From JAHHUH01 sp045123075 (GTDB lineage: Bacteria > Bacillota > Negativicutes > Acidaminococcales > Acidaminococcaceae): 64,000 nucleotides of DNA. The position numbers and the translations under genes were made by a program. The first letter of the stretch is position 1; every line of letters begins with the position of its first letter. Shown one piece after another: positions 1 through 8,312 of the stretch. The stretch covers positions 3,842 to 67,841 of the forward strand of contig JBGVIJ010000075.1 in assembly GCA_045123075.1 (NCBI GenBank), in the 5' to 3' direction. The notes under the pieces were generated by a model. It saw nothing but the letters and a program-made list of their open reading frames with translations, made no database searches and was not told the origin of the DNA.

Positions 1-2
1 TG

Positions 3-305
3 GAAGAACGCTTTATGGGAAGCGAAGAGCTTTATGTACGTTTTCTGAAAAAGTTGTTGTACGATGAAAGCTATATGCAATTGAAAGATGCAGCACAATA
101 CGGAGACATTAAAGGTGTGGAATTAAAAGCTCATACTTTAAAGGGTGTGTGCGCAACCTTAGGTTTAACTGAACTTAGCGATAAGTTTAGCCATATTGTG
201 GAAATGGTGCGTCATGGTGAACTTGATGAAGTAAAACTGCGTGCTAGTGTAGAAGATGCTGGCAACAAGCTTCGTCACGTATTGCTTCTGATTCAAGATT
301 TGTAA
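3..305 (+). CDS. HPt (histidine phosphotransfer) domain protein, 5' end outside window
   Basis: A small helical protein with the phosphotransfer signature AHTLKGVCATLGL, whose His (residue 40 counted from the ATG at 15) would carry the phosphoryl group between a hybrid kinase and a response regulator. The frame is open upstream of that ATG to the window edge, and the residues before it (EERF, then MGSEELY) match the first helix of HPt domains. The true start is therefore probably before the window and this is the 3' portion of the gene. The partner kinase is not visible. A hairpin terminator follows directly. Confidence 0.8.
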   Translation, partial: EERFMGSEELYVRFLKKLLYDESYMQLKDAAQYGDIKGVELKAHTLKGVCATLGLTELSDKFSHIVEMVRHGELDEVKLRASVEDAGNKLRHVLLLIQDL

Positions 306-312
306 GAGCATT

Positions 313-347
313 AAAAAAGCAACTCACATTTAGTGAGTTGCTTTTTT
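313..347. terminator. Bidirectional rho-independent terminator
   Basis: The arms GCAACTCAC and GTGAGTTGC enclose a 5-base loop, with an A-run before and a T-run after. It can serve the HPt gene on the plus strand and the DMT transporter on the minus strand, whose last codons lie inside it. Confidence 0.85.
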
Positions 348-1211
348 CTTTTTAGGCATATTCAATAAAATTATAGAGCTACAAATTAAAAGTGTACCAA
401 TCAATTTGTGCAAGGTAACAGGCTCGCTAAAAATTGCGATGCCCACTGCCGCAGCGACTAAAGGTTCTACGGTTGCCAGGATGGAAGCTCTGCCCGCTTC
501 TACTTCTTCTAATCCCCAAGTGTAGAGGAGGTAAGGAATTACAGTAGAAAGTGCTGCCAACCCAAGCGCTGACCAGATTGTGGTGATGTCAAAATATTTT
601 AAGTCGCTAGTAAAATTCGCCAAGGGAATGGAACTAATGGAAGCAAAAATAAAAGCGTAAGTTGTTATTGTGAGGGTGGAGTAATTACGAATAGCGTATT
701 TACCAAAGATACTATAAAGTGCATAACCAATACCACTGCCCAATCCGAACAGTAACCCTGCTAAAGAAAGGCTAACTTCACTGTCAAAAGCACCGGTAAC
801 AAAAGCGCAGCCTAAGAAGGTTGCTCCCAGGGCAAAGCCTTTGGCAAGGTTAAAGCTTTCTCCAAAGAGCGCAAGGGACATAAGCATAACAAAGATAGGT
901 GCTGTGTAGAGAAGCAGTGCTGCTACTGCCAAAGAGCTAAGCTCAATGCAGTTAAAGTAGCAAAAGTTAGAGAAGGTTAAACTTACTACACCCATACCAA
1001 TTACAGGGAAGATTGTTTTAAGATTAATTTTAAAATGATGTGTACCCATTTTTAAGAGAATGGGAATCATCAGCAAGGCAGATACAACGGCACGGATGGA
1101 AACGATTTGCATGGAAGTAAAGCCTTGGACTGCAAGTGTTCTAACGAACAAGCCAATCAAACCCCAAAAGACAGCACTTGCGATAATATATAAATAAGCT
1201 TTTGTTTTCAT
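330..1211 (-). CDS. DMT-superfamily transporter (EamA family)
   Basis: An integral membrane protein of 293 residues with about ten hydrophobic helices arranged as two EamA repeats. The length and pattern (AVFWGLIGLFVRTL near the start, then PIFVMLMSLALFGE and the second-repeat VEPLVAAAVGIAIF) are typical of the drug/metabolite transporter superfamily. These usually export amino acids or small metabolites; the substrate cannot be read from the sequence. Its start overlaps the last 4 bases of the TetR-type regulator upstream on the same strand, so the two form an operon and the regulator probably controls this exporter. Confidence 0.85.
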   Translation of the reverse strand: MKTKAYLYIIASAVFWGLIGLFVRTLAVQGFTSMQIVSIRAVVSALLMIPILLKMGTHHFKINLKTIFPVIGMGVVSLTFSNFCYFNCIELSSLAVAALLLYTAPIFVMLMSLALFGESFNLAKGFALGATFLGCAFVTGAFDSEVSLSLAGLLFGLGSGIGYALYSIFGKYAIRNYSTLTITTYAFIFASISSIPLANFTSDLKYFDITTIWSALGLAALSTVIPYLLYTWGLEEVEAGRASILATVEPLVAAAVGIAIFSEPVTLHKLIGTLLICSSIILLNMPKKKKATH

Positions 1212-1768
1212 AGGAACTGCCTCGTTGTAGTCAAAAAGTATTCAGTAATTTCTTCCGGTGATTCTTGGGTTTTGTTTTGCAACCACCATTCTACGGTTTC
1301 AACAAAGCAAGAAGCAATGTGGTTGATAACGTAATCTTTGGGTAAGTTATTATAGTTTAAAAGGTCTTTATCAGCATATTGGGTGATGATTAACTTTTTC
1401 AGATTGCATTTAAAATAACGTAGGAAGATTTCATTATTTTGAGAAGTGAGTAGTTCAATGATGTTACGATCGTTAACTTTTAAATGACAGAGCAAATGGG
1501 TAAAGACAGTATCTTCTTTGCAATCGCAGATAAGATGATAATTATCTGTTTGTCCCATAGCAGTATCTATGATGTGTCCAAAAAGTTCTTCGCACAAATC
1601 TCGCAAAAGATAGTCTTTAGTTTCAAAATGTGCGTAGAAAGTAGTTCTGCCTATATTGGCAAGGTCAATAATTTCTTGGACAGAGATTTGGCTATAATTC
1701 TTTTTTGCTAAAAGAGAAGTGAACGCTGTAAAGATGGCTTCTCTAGTTTTGCGTTGTCGTCTATCCAT
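1208..1768 (-). CDS. TetR/AcrR-family transcriptional regulator
   Basis: A 186-residue protein with an N-terminal helix-turn-helix around residues 28-50 (VQEIIDLANIGRTTFYAHF), the most recognisable TetR-family element. A ligand-binding helical domain follows. It heads a two-gene operon with the EamA transporter (4-base overlap) and is divergent from the metal ATPase. Two similar 16-bp palindromes lie in the intergenic region, one near each gene, and are good candidates for its operators. The inducer is unknown. Confidence 0.88.
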   Translation of the reverse strand: MDRRQRKTREAIFTAFTSLLAKKNYSQISVQEIIDLANIGRTTFYAHFETKDYLLRDLCEELFGHIIDTAMGQTDNYHLICDCKEDTVFTHLLCHLKVNDRNIIELLTSQNNEIFLRYFKCNLKKLIITQYADKDLLNYNNLPKDYVINHIASCFVETVEWWLQNKTQESPEEITEYFLTTTRQFL

Positions 1769-1798
1769 AATTAAAACTCCCGAATAAATTTATAAAAG

Positions 1799-1814
1799 TG
1801 TTCTGTAACGAACA
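1799..1814. promoter_or_regulatory. Candidate TetR operator 1
   Basis: The 16-base imperfect palindrome TGTTCTGTAACGAACA lies 31 bases upstream of the tetR start. It shares 12 of 16 positions with the palindrome at 1878-1893. Operator function is inferred from position and symmetry. Confidence 0.5.
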
Positions 1815-1877
1815 AGGCTAAAGTTTTGTGTATTGATTACCTAAATTTTGTTTTTTACAATAGGATATAGAACAAAG

Positions 1878-1893
1878 TGTTTTGTACAAAACA
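1878..1893. promoter_or_regulatory. Candidate TetR operator 2
   Basis: The perfect 16-base palindrome TGTTTTGTACAAAACA lies 47 bases before the start of the P-type ATPase, in the position of its promoter. The similarity to 1799-1814 suggests one regulator binding at both divergent units. Confidence 0.5.
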
Positions 1894-1940
1894 TATTATA
1901 AGATTTTATAGAAACATCGTCAATAAAAGGAGGGTCGTAT

Positions 1941-3956
1941 ATGGATAAGAATAAACACCACCACGAAGAATGTTGTTGCAGTTGTGGCTGTGAGCAATCT
2001 CATAAGGAAGTAAGTTGTAGCTGTAGTGAAGACCATACTTGCAAAGAAGAAGTTTGTAGTTGTGGTCATGAGAATTCTTGTAGTGAAGATAGTTGTGGCT
2101 GTGGTTGCGGATGCGGCGAGGAACACGAAGGTAGTACTTGGGAGCTGGCACTTGGCGGCGTGCTCTTTTTAGTAACAGAATTATTGGGTGTTGTACCGGA
2201 AGCTTATGAATTATATGTGTTAGTACTTGCCTACTTACTTTTAGGTTGGCGCATTGTTTGGAAATCTCTCCAAAACATTTTGAAAGGGAATATCTTTGAC
2301 GAGAACTTTTTGATGACTATTGCTACCGTAGGTGCCTTCGCCATTAAAGCGTGGGAAGAAGCAGTAGGCGTTATGTTCTTCTATCGACTTGGTGAATATT
2401 TTGAACATCGTGCTGTGGAACGAAGTCGCAGCCAAATTATGGAAGCAGTAGATATGCGACCGGAAGTTGTGAATCTTTTGGTTAACGATGAAGTAAAAGT
2501 AGTGCCTGCTTCTGAGGCGAAGTTAGGCGATATTCTTTTAGTGCGTGTTGGCGACAGGATACCTTTAGATAGCATTGTGGTAGAGGGTGTAAGTTTAGTA
2601 GATACTTCTCCTATTACCGGTGAACCTGTCCCTGTAAAATGTAAATCTGGCGATTTGGTAATGTCCGGTTGCGTGAATACTTCTGCAATGCTCAAGGTGC
2701 GTGTAGAAAAAGTTTTAGCAGAATCCATGGTTACGAAGATTTTGCGTAGCGTGGAAACTGCTGCTGAAAGCAAGCCTGCCATTGATAAATTCATCACTCG
2801 CTTTGCCAAAGTCTACACTCCTTTTGTAGTAGTGGTAGCGCTCTTGACCGCAATAGTTCCTTCCATTATTACAGGCAACTGGGAGGAATGGGTTTATACT
2901 GCTCTGACATTTTTAGTAATTAGTTGTCCTTGCGCTTTAGTTTTGAGCGTGCCTTTGGCATTTTTCTCAGGCATTGGTGTTGCGTCTAAGAATGGTATTT
3001 TATTTAAAGGCGGTATCGTTATCGAAGCTTTGAAGAATATTAGCGCTGTAGTTATGGATAAAACCGGTACGCTTACTAAAGGCGAGTTTGTGTTGCAAAG
3101 TGTTAAGTCTGTTAATGGCGTAGATGCTGATGAAGTTTTAGCACTTTGTGCAGGCGTGGAGCTTGCTTCTACTCATCCCATAGCAGTTAGCGTTATTAAT
3201 GTAGCTAATGAGCGTGGTCTACAACTTATTCGCCCTGACAAGTTTGAAGAAATTGCCGGTGAAGGTTTGGTGGCTGAATGTGGTAAGGATAAAATCTTGT
3301 GCGGTAATCTTAAACTGATGAAGCATTTTGGGGTGGAACTTGCTGGTTACGAAGAAGCTTCTTCCGGCAGTGAAGTTTTGGTGGCTAAAAATAATCTTTA
3401 CTTAGGGCAACTTGTGATTAGTGACAGCCTTAAAGTTGATGCTAAGAGTGCAGTTACTAAATTGAAAGAACAAGGTTTAGTTACTGCCATGCTTACAGGC
3501 GACAGTCAAAAAGAAGCAGAAAGTATTGCCTTACAAGCGGGTGTTGACGAAGTACGTGCAAAGCTTTTGCCCCAAGAAAAATTGAGGGAACTACAAGTTT
3601 TGCGTGAAAAATTTGGTGCGGTAATGTTTGTAGGCGATGGAATTAATGATGCACCTGTTTTAGCAGGAGCAGATGTTGGTGCTGCTATGGGAAGTGGTGC
3701 AGATGCTGTCATTGAAGCGGCGGATGTAGTTTTTATGAATTCGGAAGTTGCTTCCATTAATAAAGCTATTGCCATTGCCAAAGAAACAAGTACTATCGCT
3801 TGGCAAAATGTGGTCTTTGCTTTAGGTGTTAAGGGAATAATTATGGTAGCAGGTCTTTTAGGTTACGCTTCCATGTGGGGTGCAGTTTTTGCTGATACTG
3901 GTGTGGCAATGCTATGCGTGCTTAATTCCGTAAGAGTTTTATACAAAAAGTTTTAA
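1941..3956 (+). CDS. P1B-type heavy-metal-transporting ATPase (Zn/Cd/Co type)
   Basis: A 671-residue ATP-driven metal exporter of the inner membrane. It shows the P1B metal-site motif SCPCAL in a membrane helix (about residue 329), the phosphorylation motif DKTGTLT (about 372), the P1B-specific HP dipeptide in STHPIA, and GDGINDAP. Instead of a ferredoxin-like HMA domain, the first 64 residues form a Cys/His tail with 15 Cys and 7 His, likely a metal-sensing or chelating region. CPC together with this tail favours divalent soft metals (Zn, Cd, Pb or Co), but specificity is inferred. The start is fixed by AAAGGAGG at 1927-1934. A hairpin terminator follows. Confidence 0.93.
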   Translation: MDKNKHHHEECCCSCGCEQSHKEVSCSCSEDHTCKEEVCSCGHENSCSEDSCGCGCGCGEEHEGSTWELALGGVLFLVTELLGVVPEAYELYVLVLAYLLLGWRIVWKSLQNILKGNIFDENFLMTIATVGAFAIKAWEEAVGVMFFYRLGEYFEHRAVERSRSQIMEAVDMRPEVVNLLVNDEVKVVPASEAKLGDILLVRVGDRIPLDSIVVEGVSLVDTSPITGEPVPVKCKSGDLVMSGCVNTSAMLKVRVEKVLAESMVTKILRSVETAAESKPAIDKFITRFAKVYTPFVVVVALLTAIVPSIITGNWEEWVYTALTFLVISCPCALVLSVPLAFFSGIGVASKNGILFKGGIVIEALKNISAVVMDKTGTLTKGEFVLQSVKSVNGVDADEVLALCAGVELASTHPIAVSVINVANERGLQLIRPDKFEEIAGEGLVAECGKDKILCGNLKLMKHFGVELAGYEEASSGSEVLVAKNNLYLGQLVISDSLKVDAKSAVTKLKEQGLVTAMLTGDSQKEAESIALQAGVDEVRAKLLPQEKLRELQVLREKFGAVMFVGDGINDAPVLAGADVGAAMGSGADAVIEAADVVFMNSEVASINKAIAIAKETSTIAWQNVVFALGVKGIIMVAGLLGYASMWGAVFADTGVAMLCVLNSVRVLYKKF

Positions 3957-3964
3957 AAAGAAAA

Positions 3965-3990
3965 GGTACACTAAGTTTTCTTAGTGTACC
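3965..3990. terminator. Bidirectional terminator
   Basis: The perfect 11-bp arms GGTACACTAAG and CTTAGTGTACC enclose a TTTT loop and are flanked by A- and T-rich runs. It lies between the convergent ATPase and YitT genes. Confidence 0.85.
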
Positions 3991-4000
3991 TTAACTGTTT

Positions 4001-4918
4001 TTAAGATTGGTTTTCGTGATGAGGTTGATGCCCTTTAGGAGGTAACGGTCTCGGGAAGTTGGGACCGGAAGCTTTCAAAGTAAAGCCACGCCCGAAAACG
4101 TCGTTAACATCGTGGATAATCATAAACGCGTTGGGGTCTATGTCGCGAACGATGCTGCGGATTTTGGCAGTTTGGGTAAGTTTAGCAACTACAAAAAGAA
4201 TATCACGTTGACGATGGGTAAAGGCACCTTCGCCGTGCAGATAGGTTACGCCACGACCAACAACCTTGATGATTGCTTCTGCAATAGGTTCGGGGTTGTC
4301 ACTGATGATGATAATGTTCTTTTTGAAATCGAAGCCGATGACGAAAGCGTTACAGGTTTTGTTCATTACGAACATGGTAAGTAAGGTGTAGAGCACAGGC
4401 TCGATACCAAAGAGGAAGCTGCCTACGAAGAGCAGAAGGATGTTAAAAACAAAGTTACAATTATTGATGCTTATTGAATAGTATTTTTGGATGATGGCAC
4501 CAACAATATCCATACCACCACCGCTACCACCAACGCGATACATTAAAGCTGCACCAATACCATACAGAGCACCGCCCGCAATGCAGGAGAGTAGTTTGTC
4601 GTGAACGATTACTGTTTCGGACAAAAAGTGGAAGAAGTCTACACAGAAGGAGAAGGCAAGCATGCCATAGAGTGCACCTACAATGTATTCCTTATCCATA
4701 AATTTGTAAGCAAGAATAAAAAGCGGAATATTTAGGATAATGCTTACAATACCTACGGGCAACCCGAAAAGGTAGTAGGCAATTACAGCGACACCACTAA
4801 TGCCACCGCTTAAAAGATTGTTGGTCAAATAGAATGTGTTAAAGGCGATACCTATGATTACGCAACCTATGGTAACCATTAAGTAACGATAGAAAATGCT
4901 GTTAAGATTGTTTTTCAT
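4001..4918 (-). CDS. YitT family membrane protein (DUF2179 C-terminal domain)
   Basis: A 305-residue protein with five or six N-terminal hydrophobic segments (to about residue 190) followed by a soluble C-terminal domain of the DUF2179 type (IIIISDNPEPIAEAIIKVVGRGVTYLHGEGAF). This is the standard YitT/YqfU architecture. The molecular function of the family is not settled. The last 20 residues are rich in Pro, His and Gly. It is a single gene on the minus strand, convergent with the metal ATPase and sharing its terminator. Confidence 0.85.
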   Translation of the reverse strand: MKNNLNSIFYRYLMVTIGCVIIGIAFNTFYLTNNLLSGGISGVAVIAYYLFGLPVGIVSIILNIPLFILAYKFMDKEYIVGALYGMLAFSFCVDFFHFLSETVIVHDKLLSCIAGGALYGIGAALMYRVGGSGGGMDIVGAIIQKYYSISINNCNFVFNILLLFVGSFLFGIEPVLYTLLTMFVMNKTCNAFVIGFDFKKNIIIISDNPEPIAEAIIKVVGRGVTYLHGEGAFTHRQRDILFVVAKLTQTAKIRSIVRDIDPNAFMIIHDVNDVFGRGFTLKASGPNFPRPLPPKGHQPHHENQS

Positions 4919-5068
4919 AAATGCTCCTTATACAAAGCAGATTGTTTTGTAAATACTAGAACCAAGTATATAGTAACACTTTGGGTAAAAAAAGCAATAT
5001 TGAATAATTAAGGTGAGTAAAATATAAATAAAATGGTAAAATAATATGGCGAACGTTCGTAAATCCTC

Positions 5069-5097
5069 TTGCGGTTAAAGCCTAAGCAAGATAAAAT
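5069..5097 (+). promoter_or_regulatory. Probable sigma-70-type promoter of ispE
   Basis: TTGCGG (5069-5074) and TAAAAT (5092-5097) are separated by exactly 17 bases and lie 42 bases before the ispE start. A 10-bp palindrome, CGAACGTTCG, lies just upstream at 5051-5060. Confidence 0.55.
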
Positions 5098-5138
5098 AAT
5101 ACTGTATACAATCCATTTTGTAAATAAGGTGTGTGGAA

Positions 5139-6005
5139 ATGGCTGAAAAAATCATTGAAACGGCTTATGCGAAAATAAATCTTGGCTTGCGTATTTTGGG
5201 CAAGCGCAAGGACGGATATCACGAAGTAAGTATGATTATGCAAAGTGTTGGTCTTTGTGACGAAGTAATCATTACTGAAGGCGAAGGCATCCAAATCAGC
5301 ACCAATCTGGAAGGCTTAACTTGTGGCAAGGATAACCTTGCGTACAAGGCGGCTGCTCTGTTGGCGGAAAAATATAATATAACTCCGAATGTTCACATCA
5401 TATTGAACAAAAAGATTTTTATGGCGGCAGGTCTTGCCGGTGGCAGTAGTGATGCGGCGGCGGTGTTAAGAGGCCTCAATAAATATTGGAATTTGAATTT
5501 GTACGATGACAAGCTGGAAACTTTGGCTGCAGAACTTGGAAGTGATGTTCCCTTCTGTATTCACGGCGGCAGTGCTATTGCTAAGGGTCGTGGTGAAGTT
5601 ATTTTGCCTTTGCCCGATATGCCTGAAACAATCGTTGTACTGGCAAAACTTAGAAACTTAGATGTTTCCACTGCCTGGGTTTATAAAAGCTATAATCCAA
5701 GTCGCGTGGTGAATAATCCGTCTATTTGGCAAATTGCGGAAAATTTGTCTAAAGGTGGCAAGGCGATTGCTCATTATATGGGTAATGTTTTAGAAACTGT
5801 TACCATTCCTGCAAATCCGCAAATTGCTAGAATAAAAATGACAATGCTTAAAGCAGGTGCGTACTATTCCATGATGAGTGGTAGTGGTCCCACTGTTTTT
5901 GCTTTTTCTGATAATCAAGAGATAGCAGAAAAAATTGTAGATGCTTTAAAAGATTTTGATGTAGAAACCGCTATCACAACAACCGTTAGGAGGAAAGAAA
6001 TATAA
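5139..6005 (+). CDS. ispE: 4-diphosphocytidyl-2-C-methyl-D-erythritol kinase
   Basis: IspE phosphorylates CDP-methylerythritol in the non-mevalonate isoprenoid pathway. It is a GHMP kinase: TAYAKINLGLRILGKR at the N-terminus, the ATP-binding glycine/serine loop AAGLAGGSSDAAA near residue 92, and the C-terminal MMSGSGPTVFA. The ATG at 5139 is preferred over an in-frame GTG at 5133 because AAGGT at 5126-5130 is correctly spaced only for the ATG. Its stop codon overlaps the start of the GntR gene by one base (TAATG), so the two are translationally coupled. Confidence 0.96.
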   Translation: MAEKIIETAYAKINLGLRILGKRKDGYHEVSMIMQSVGLCDEVIITEGEGIQISTNLEGLTCGKDNLAYKAAALLAEKYNITPNVHIILNKKIFMAAGLAGGSSDAAAVLRGLNKYWNLNLYDDKLETLAAELGSDVPFCIHGGSAIAKGRGEVILPLPDMPETIVVLAKLRNLDVSTAWVYKSYNPSRVVNNPSIWQIAENLSKGGKAIAHYMGNVLETVTIPANPQIARIKMTMLKAGAYYSMMSGSGPTVFAFSDNQEIAEKIVDALKDFDVETAITTTVRRKEI

Positions 6006-6682
6006 TGGCTGGACATTTACAACCTATTAAACTTGATAGCTACAAACCTTTACGTGAGCTTGTATGCGAATGTATTCGTCAAGCAATCATTGATGGAACC
6101 TTTAGCCCTGGTGAACGCTTGATGGAAATTCAAATGGCTGACGAAATGGGTGTAAGCCGTACCCCCGTGCGTGAGGCAATTCGTAAGCTGGAACTGGAAG
6201 GCTTCGTAGTTATGATTCCTCGTCGCGGTACTTATGTAGCGGATATTTCCATTCGCGACATTAACGAAATTTATGAAATCCGTGCTTGTCTTGACGAGCT
6301 GGCTGCAGGACTTGCGGCTGAACGTATTACTGATGACGAGCTGGAAACTTTGAACCGCTTGCTTGTTGAATTTGGTCAACACATCAGCGTAGGTGATATG
6401 GAAAAGATTGTAGAAGTAGATACTGCTTTCCACGAAGTATTGTATATGGCAAGCCGCAACGCAAGATTGCACAGCATCATCAACAATTTGCGTGAACAAG
6501 TTACCAGTATTCGTGGTCGGTCCATGAGTTATCCCGGTCGCTTGGATGATACTATGGCTGAACATCGTGTGTTGGTAGATTTCATTGCTGCTCGCGACGT
6601 AGAAGGTGCAAGAAACGCTGCTCGCGTACATATTGAAAACGCAGAACATACTTTGATGCAATCCATCAGTCCTGTTAGATAA
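6005..6682 (+). CDS. GntR-family regulator, FadR-like
   Basis: A 225-residue regulator with an N-terminal winged helix (DEMGVSRTPVREAIRKLELEG, recognition-helix motif around residues 46-66) and an all-helical C-terminal FCD effector domain with acidic and histidine residues that commonly bind metal or a carboxylate ligand. It sits between ispE and the nucleotidyltransferase with almost no spacing. That placement is typical of this gene cluster in Negativicutes (from memory) and suggests co-transcription. The targets are unknown. Confidence 0.88.
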   Translation: MAGHLQPIKLDSYKPLRELVCECIRQAIIDGTFSPGERLMEIQMADEMGVSRTPVREAIRKLELEGFVVMIPRRGTYVADISIRDINEIYEIRACLDELAAGLAAERITDDELETLNRLLVEFGQHISVGDMEKIVEVDTAFHEVLYMASRNARLHSIINNLREQVTSIRGRSMSYPGRLDDTMAEHRVLVDFIAARDVEGARNAARVHIENAEHTLMQSISPVR

Positions 6683-6683
6683 T

Positions 6684-7445
6684 ATGGAAAAGTATAATGT
6701 AGTAATTTTGGCAGGCGGTCGCGCATCGTGGCTGAAAGAAGTTGCCGGTACTGATGTGCGTTGTTTGGCAAAGATTAATGGTAAGCGCATGCTTGACTAT
6801 ATAATAGAAGCTATACGCGAAAGTGGTAGGGCAAAGCGTATCTTGCTCGCAGTAGACCCTGCTGTAATTGCAGGTGAAGAATTGCCTGCCGATGTAGAAG
6901 TGTGCGAAGCTGCACAAGATTTGCCGTCTACTTCCTACAAAGCGGTTGAAGCTTTGGGTTTTAAAGGCAAAGTGCTTTTTGTCTGCGATGACATTCCCTT
7001 TTTACACGGTGCTGCCATCAATGACTTTTTAGATAAGTGCGAGGCAAGACCTGGTGGTAATAGCTACTATCCTTTAATTTCTAAGGAAGTGTGCGAAGCT
7101 ACCTTTCCACAAGCAAAACGTACTTATGCTAAAACTAAGGACGGTCTTTTTACCGGTGGCAATATCATGATGATGGACGCGGAGGTAATTCCTGCTGCTT
7201 TGGCTAAAGGGCAAGAGATTTTCTCCAAGCGTAAAAAGCCCTTGGAGCTTGTCAAAATGTTGGGCATAGGCTTTATTTTAAAATTCTTATTCCATCGTCT
7301 GACCTTGGACGATGTGGAAAAACGTGGCAGTTTGGTTGTAGGTTTTGAAGGCAAGGCCATTGTCAGCGATTTTGCTGAGGTTGGTATGGACGTGGATAAG
7401 CCTGCGGACTGGGAACTGGCACAAAAATATTTGAGTAACGATTAA
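6684..7445 (+). CDS. NTP-transferase (MobA-like) family protein
   Basis: A 253-residue Rossmann-type nucleotidyltransferase with the N-terminal nucleotide-binding stretch VVILAGGRASWLKE and an acidic motif VCDDIPFL that probably holds the metal-binding Asp. The usual AGGxSxRMG pattern is altered (RASWLKE), so it is not a standard MobA or GlmU. The nucleotide and acceptor are unknown. It starts 1 base after the GntR stop without an obvious ribosome-binding site, pointing to translational coupling in the ispE cluster. Confidence 0.75.
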   Translation: MEKYNVVILAGGRASWLKEVAGTDVRCLAKINGKRMLDYIIEAIRESGRAKRILLAVDPAVIAGEELPADVEVCEAAQDLPSTSYKAVEALGFKGKVLFVCDDIPFLHGAAINDFLDKCEARPGGNSYYPLISKEVCEATFPQAKRTYAKTKDGLFTGGNIMMMDAEVIPAALAKGQEIFSKRKKPLELVKMLGIGFILKFLFHRLTLDDVEKRGSLVVGFEGKAIVSDFAEVGMDVDKPADWELAQKYLSND

Positions 7446-7484
7446 TTTTTCGTAAGTATAATAAATTTAGAAAAGAGGGCGATT

Positions 7485-8297
7485 ATGGGAAGAGCTAAAA
7501 GACTGGAGCGTGTGGTTGCTTTAACTAAAATTTTGGTAGACAATCCCCAACACTTGTTTTCATTTTCCTATTTTTGCAAAAAATTTGAAGTTGCAAAATC
7601 TACTTTGAGTGAAGATGTTTTGGCTGTGAAAAATGGCTTGGAAATGTTTGGTTTAGGCAAGGTAGAAACCTTGGCAGGCGCAGCTGGTGGTGTACGTTTT
7701 ATTCCCGGTCACAAAGTTGAGGATGACAACGAGTTCTTAAAAGAATTGGCTGTTAAGCTTTCTTCTCCTGAGAGGATTTTGACTGGTGGTATGTTGTATG
7801 TAACTGATATTTTGTGTAATCCTGAAATTGTTGTGCGATTGGGCGAAATCTTCATGAGCCGTATGCAACATTTGACACCTGACTATATTATGAGCGTAGA
7901 AACCAGAGGCATTTCTTTGGCATTTTTGGTTGCCAGAGCGTTTAATGTTCCCTTAGTTATTGCTCGCCACGACAATTACATTACCGAAGGCCCTACCGTA
8001 AACATTAACTATGTAAGTGGTTCCCGTAAAAATATCCGCAATATGGCATTGACTAAACGCGTATTGCAACCGGGAAGCAAAGTGCTTATCGTAGACGATG
8101 TTATGAAGGGCGGCGGTACTGCCCGTGGCATGGTTGAACTGGTAGAAGAAGTAGGCGCTGTAGTAGTTGGCAAGGCTTTCCTTGTTGAAACTGCAATTCC
8201 TGAAAATAAACTGATAGATGATTACACTGCTTTCTTCCGTCTGTATAGTGTGGATGAAGAAACGCAAGAAATCACCATTGAACCTATTTTAGGTTAA
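7485..8297 (+). CDS. purR: PurR-type purine operon repressor
   Basis: A Gram-positive-type PurR (unrelated to LacI-family PurR). An N-terminal winged helix (about residues 1-75) is fused to a phosphoribosyltransferase-like domain with the PRPP loop VLIVDDVMKGGGTARG (about residues 201-216). PRPP acts as the effector that releases DNA in this family. The length of 270 residues is normal. A ribosome-binding site (GAGGG) precedes the ATG. glmU follows 15 bases later, as in many Firmicutes. The purC gene at 36396 is a plausible target, but no PurBox was identified. Confidence 0.92.
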   Translation: MGRAKRLERVVALTKILVDNPQHLFSFSYFCKKFEVAKSTLSEDVLAVKNGLEMFGLGKVETLAGAAGGVRFIPGHKVEDDNEFLKELAVKLSSPERILTGGMLYVTDILCNPEIVVRLGEIFMSRMQHLTPDYIMSVETRGISLAFLVARAFNVPLVIARHDNYITEGPTVNINYVSGSRKNIRNMALTKRVLQPGSKVLIVDDVMKGGGTARGMVELVEEVGAVVVGKAFLVETAIPENKLIDDYTAFFRLYSVDEETQEITIEPILG

Positions 8298-8312
8298 GAA
8301 AGGGGCAAGAAG

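Noticed and set aside
5051..5060. CGAACGTTCG palindrome considered as an SOS (LexA/DinR) box
   Set aside because: The Firmicute box has a 4-base spacer between CGAAC and GTTCG that is missing here, and ispE is not an SOS gene.
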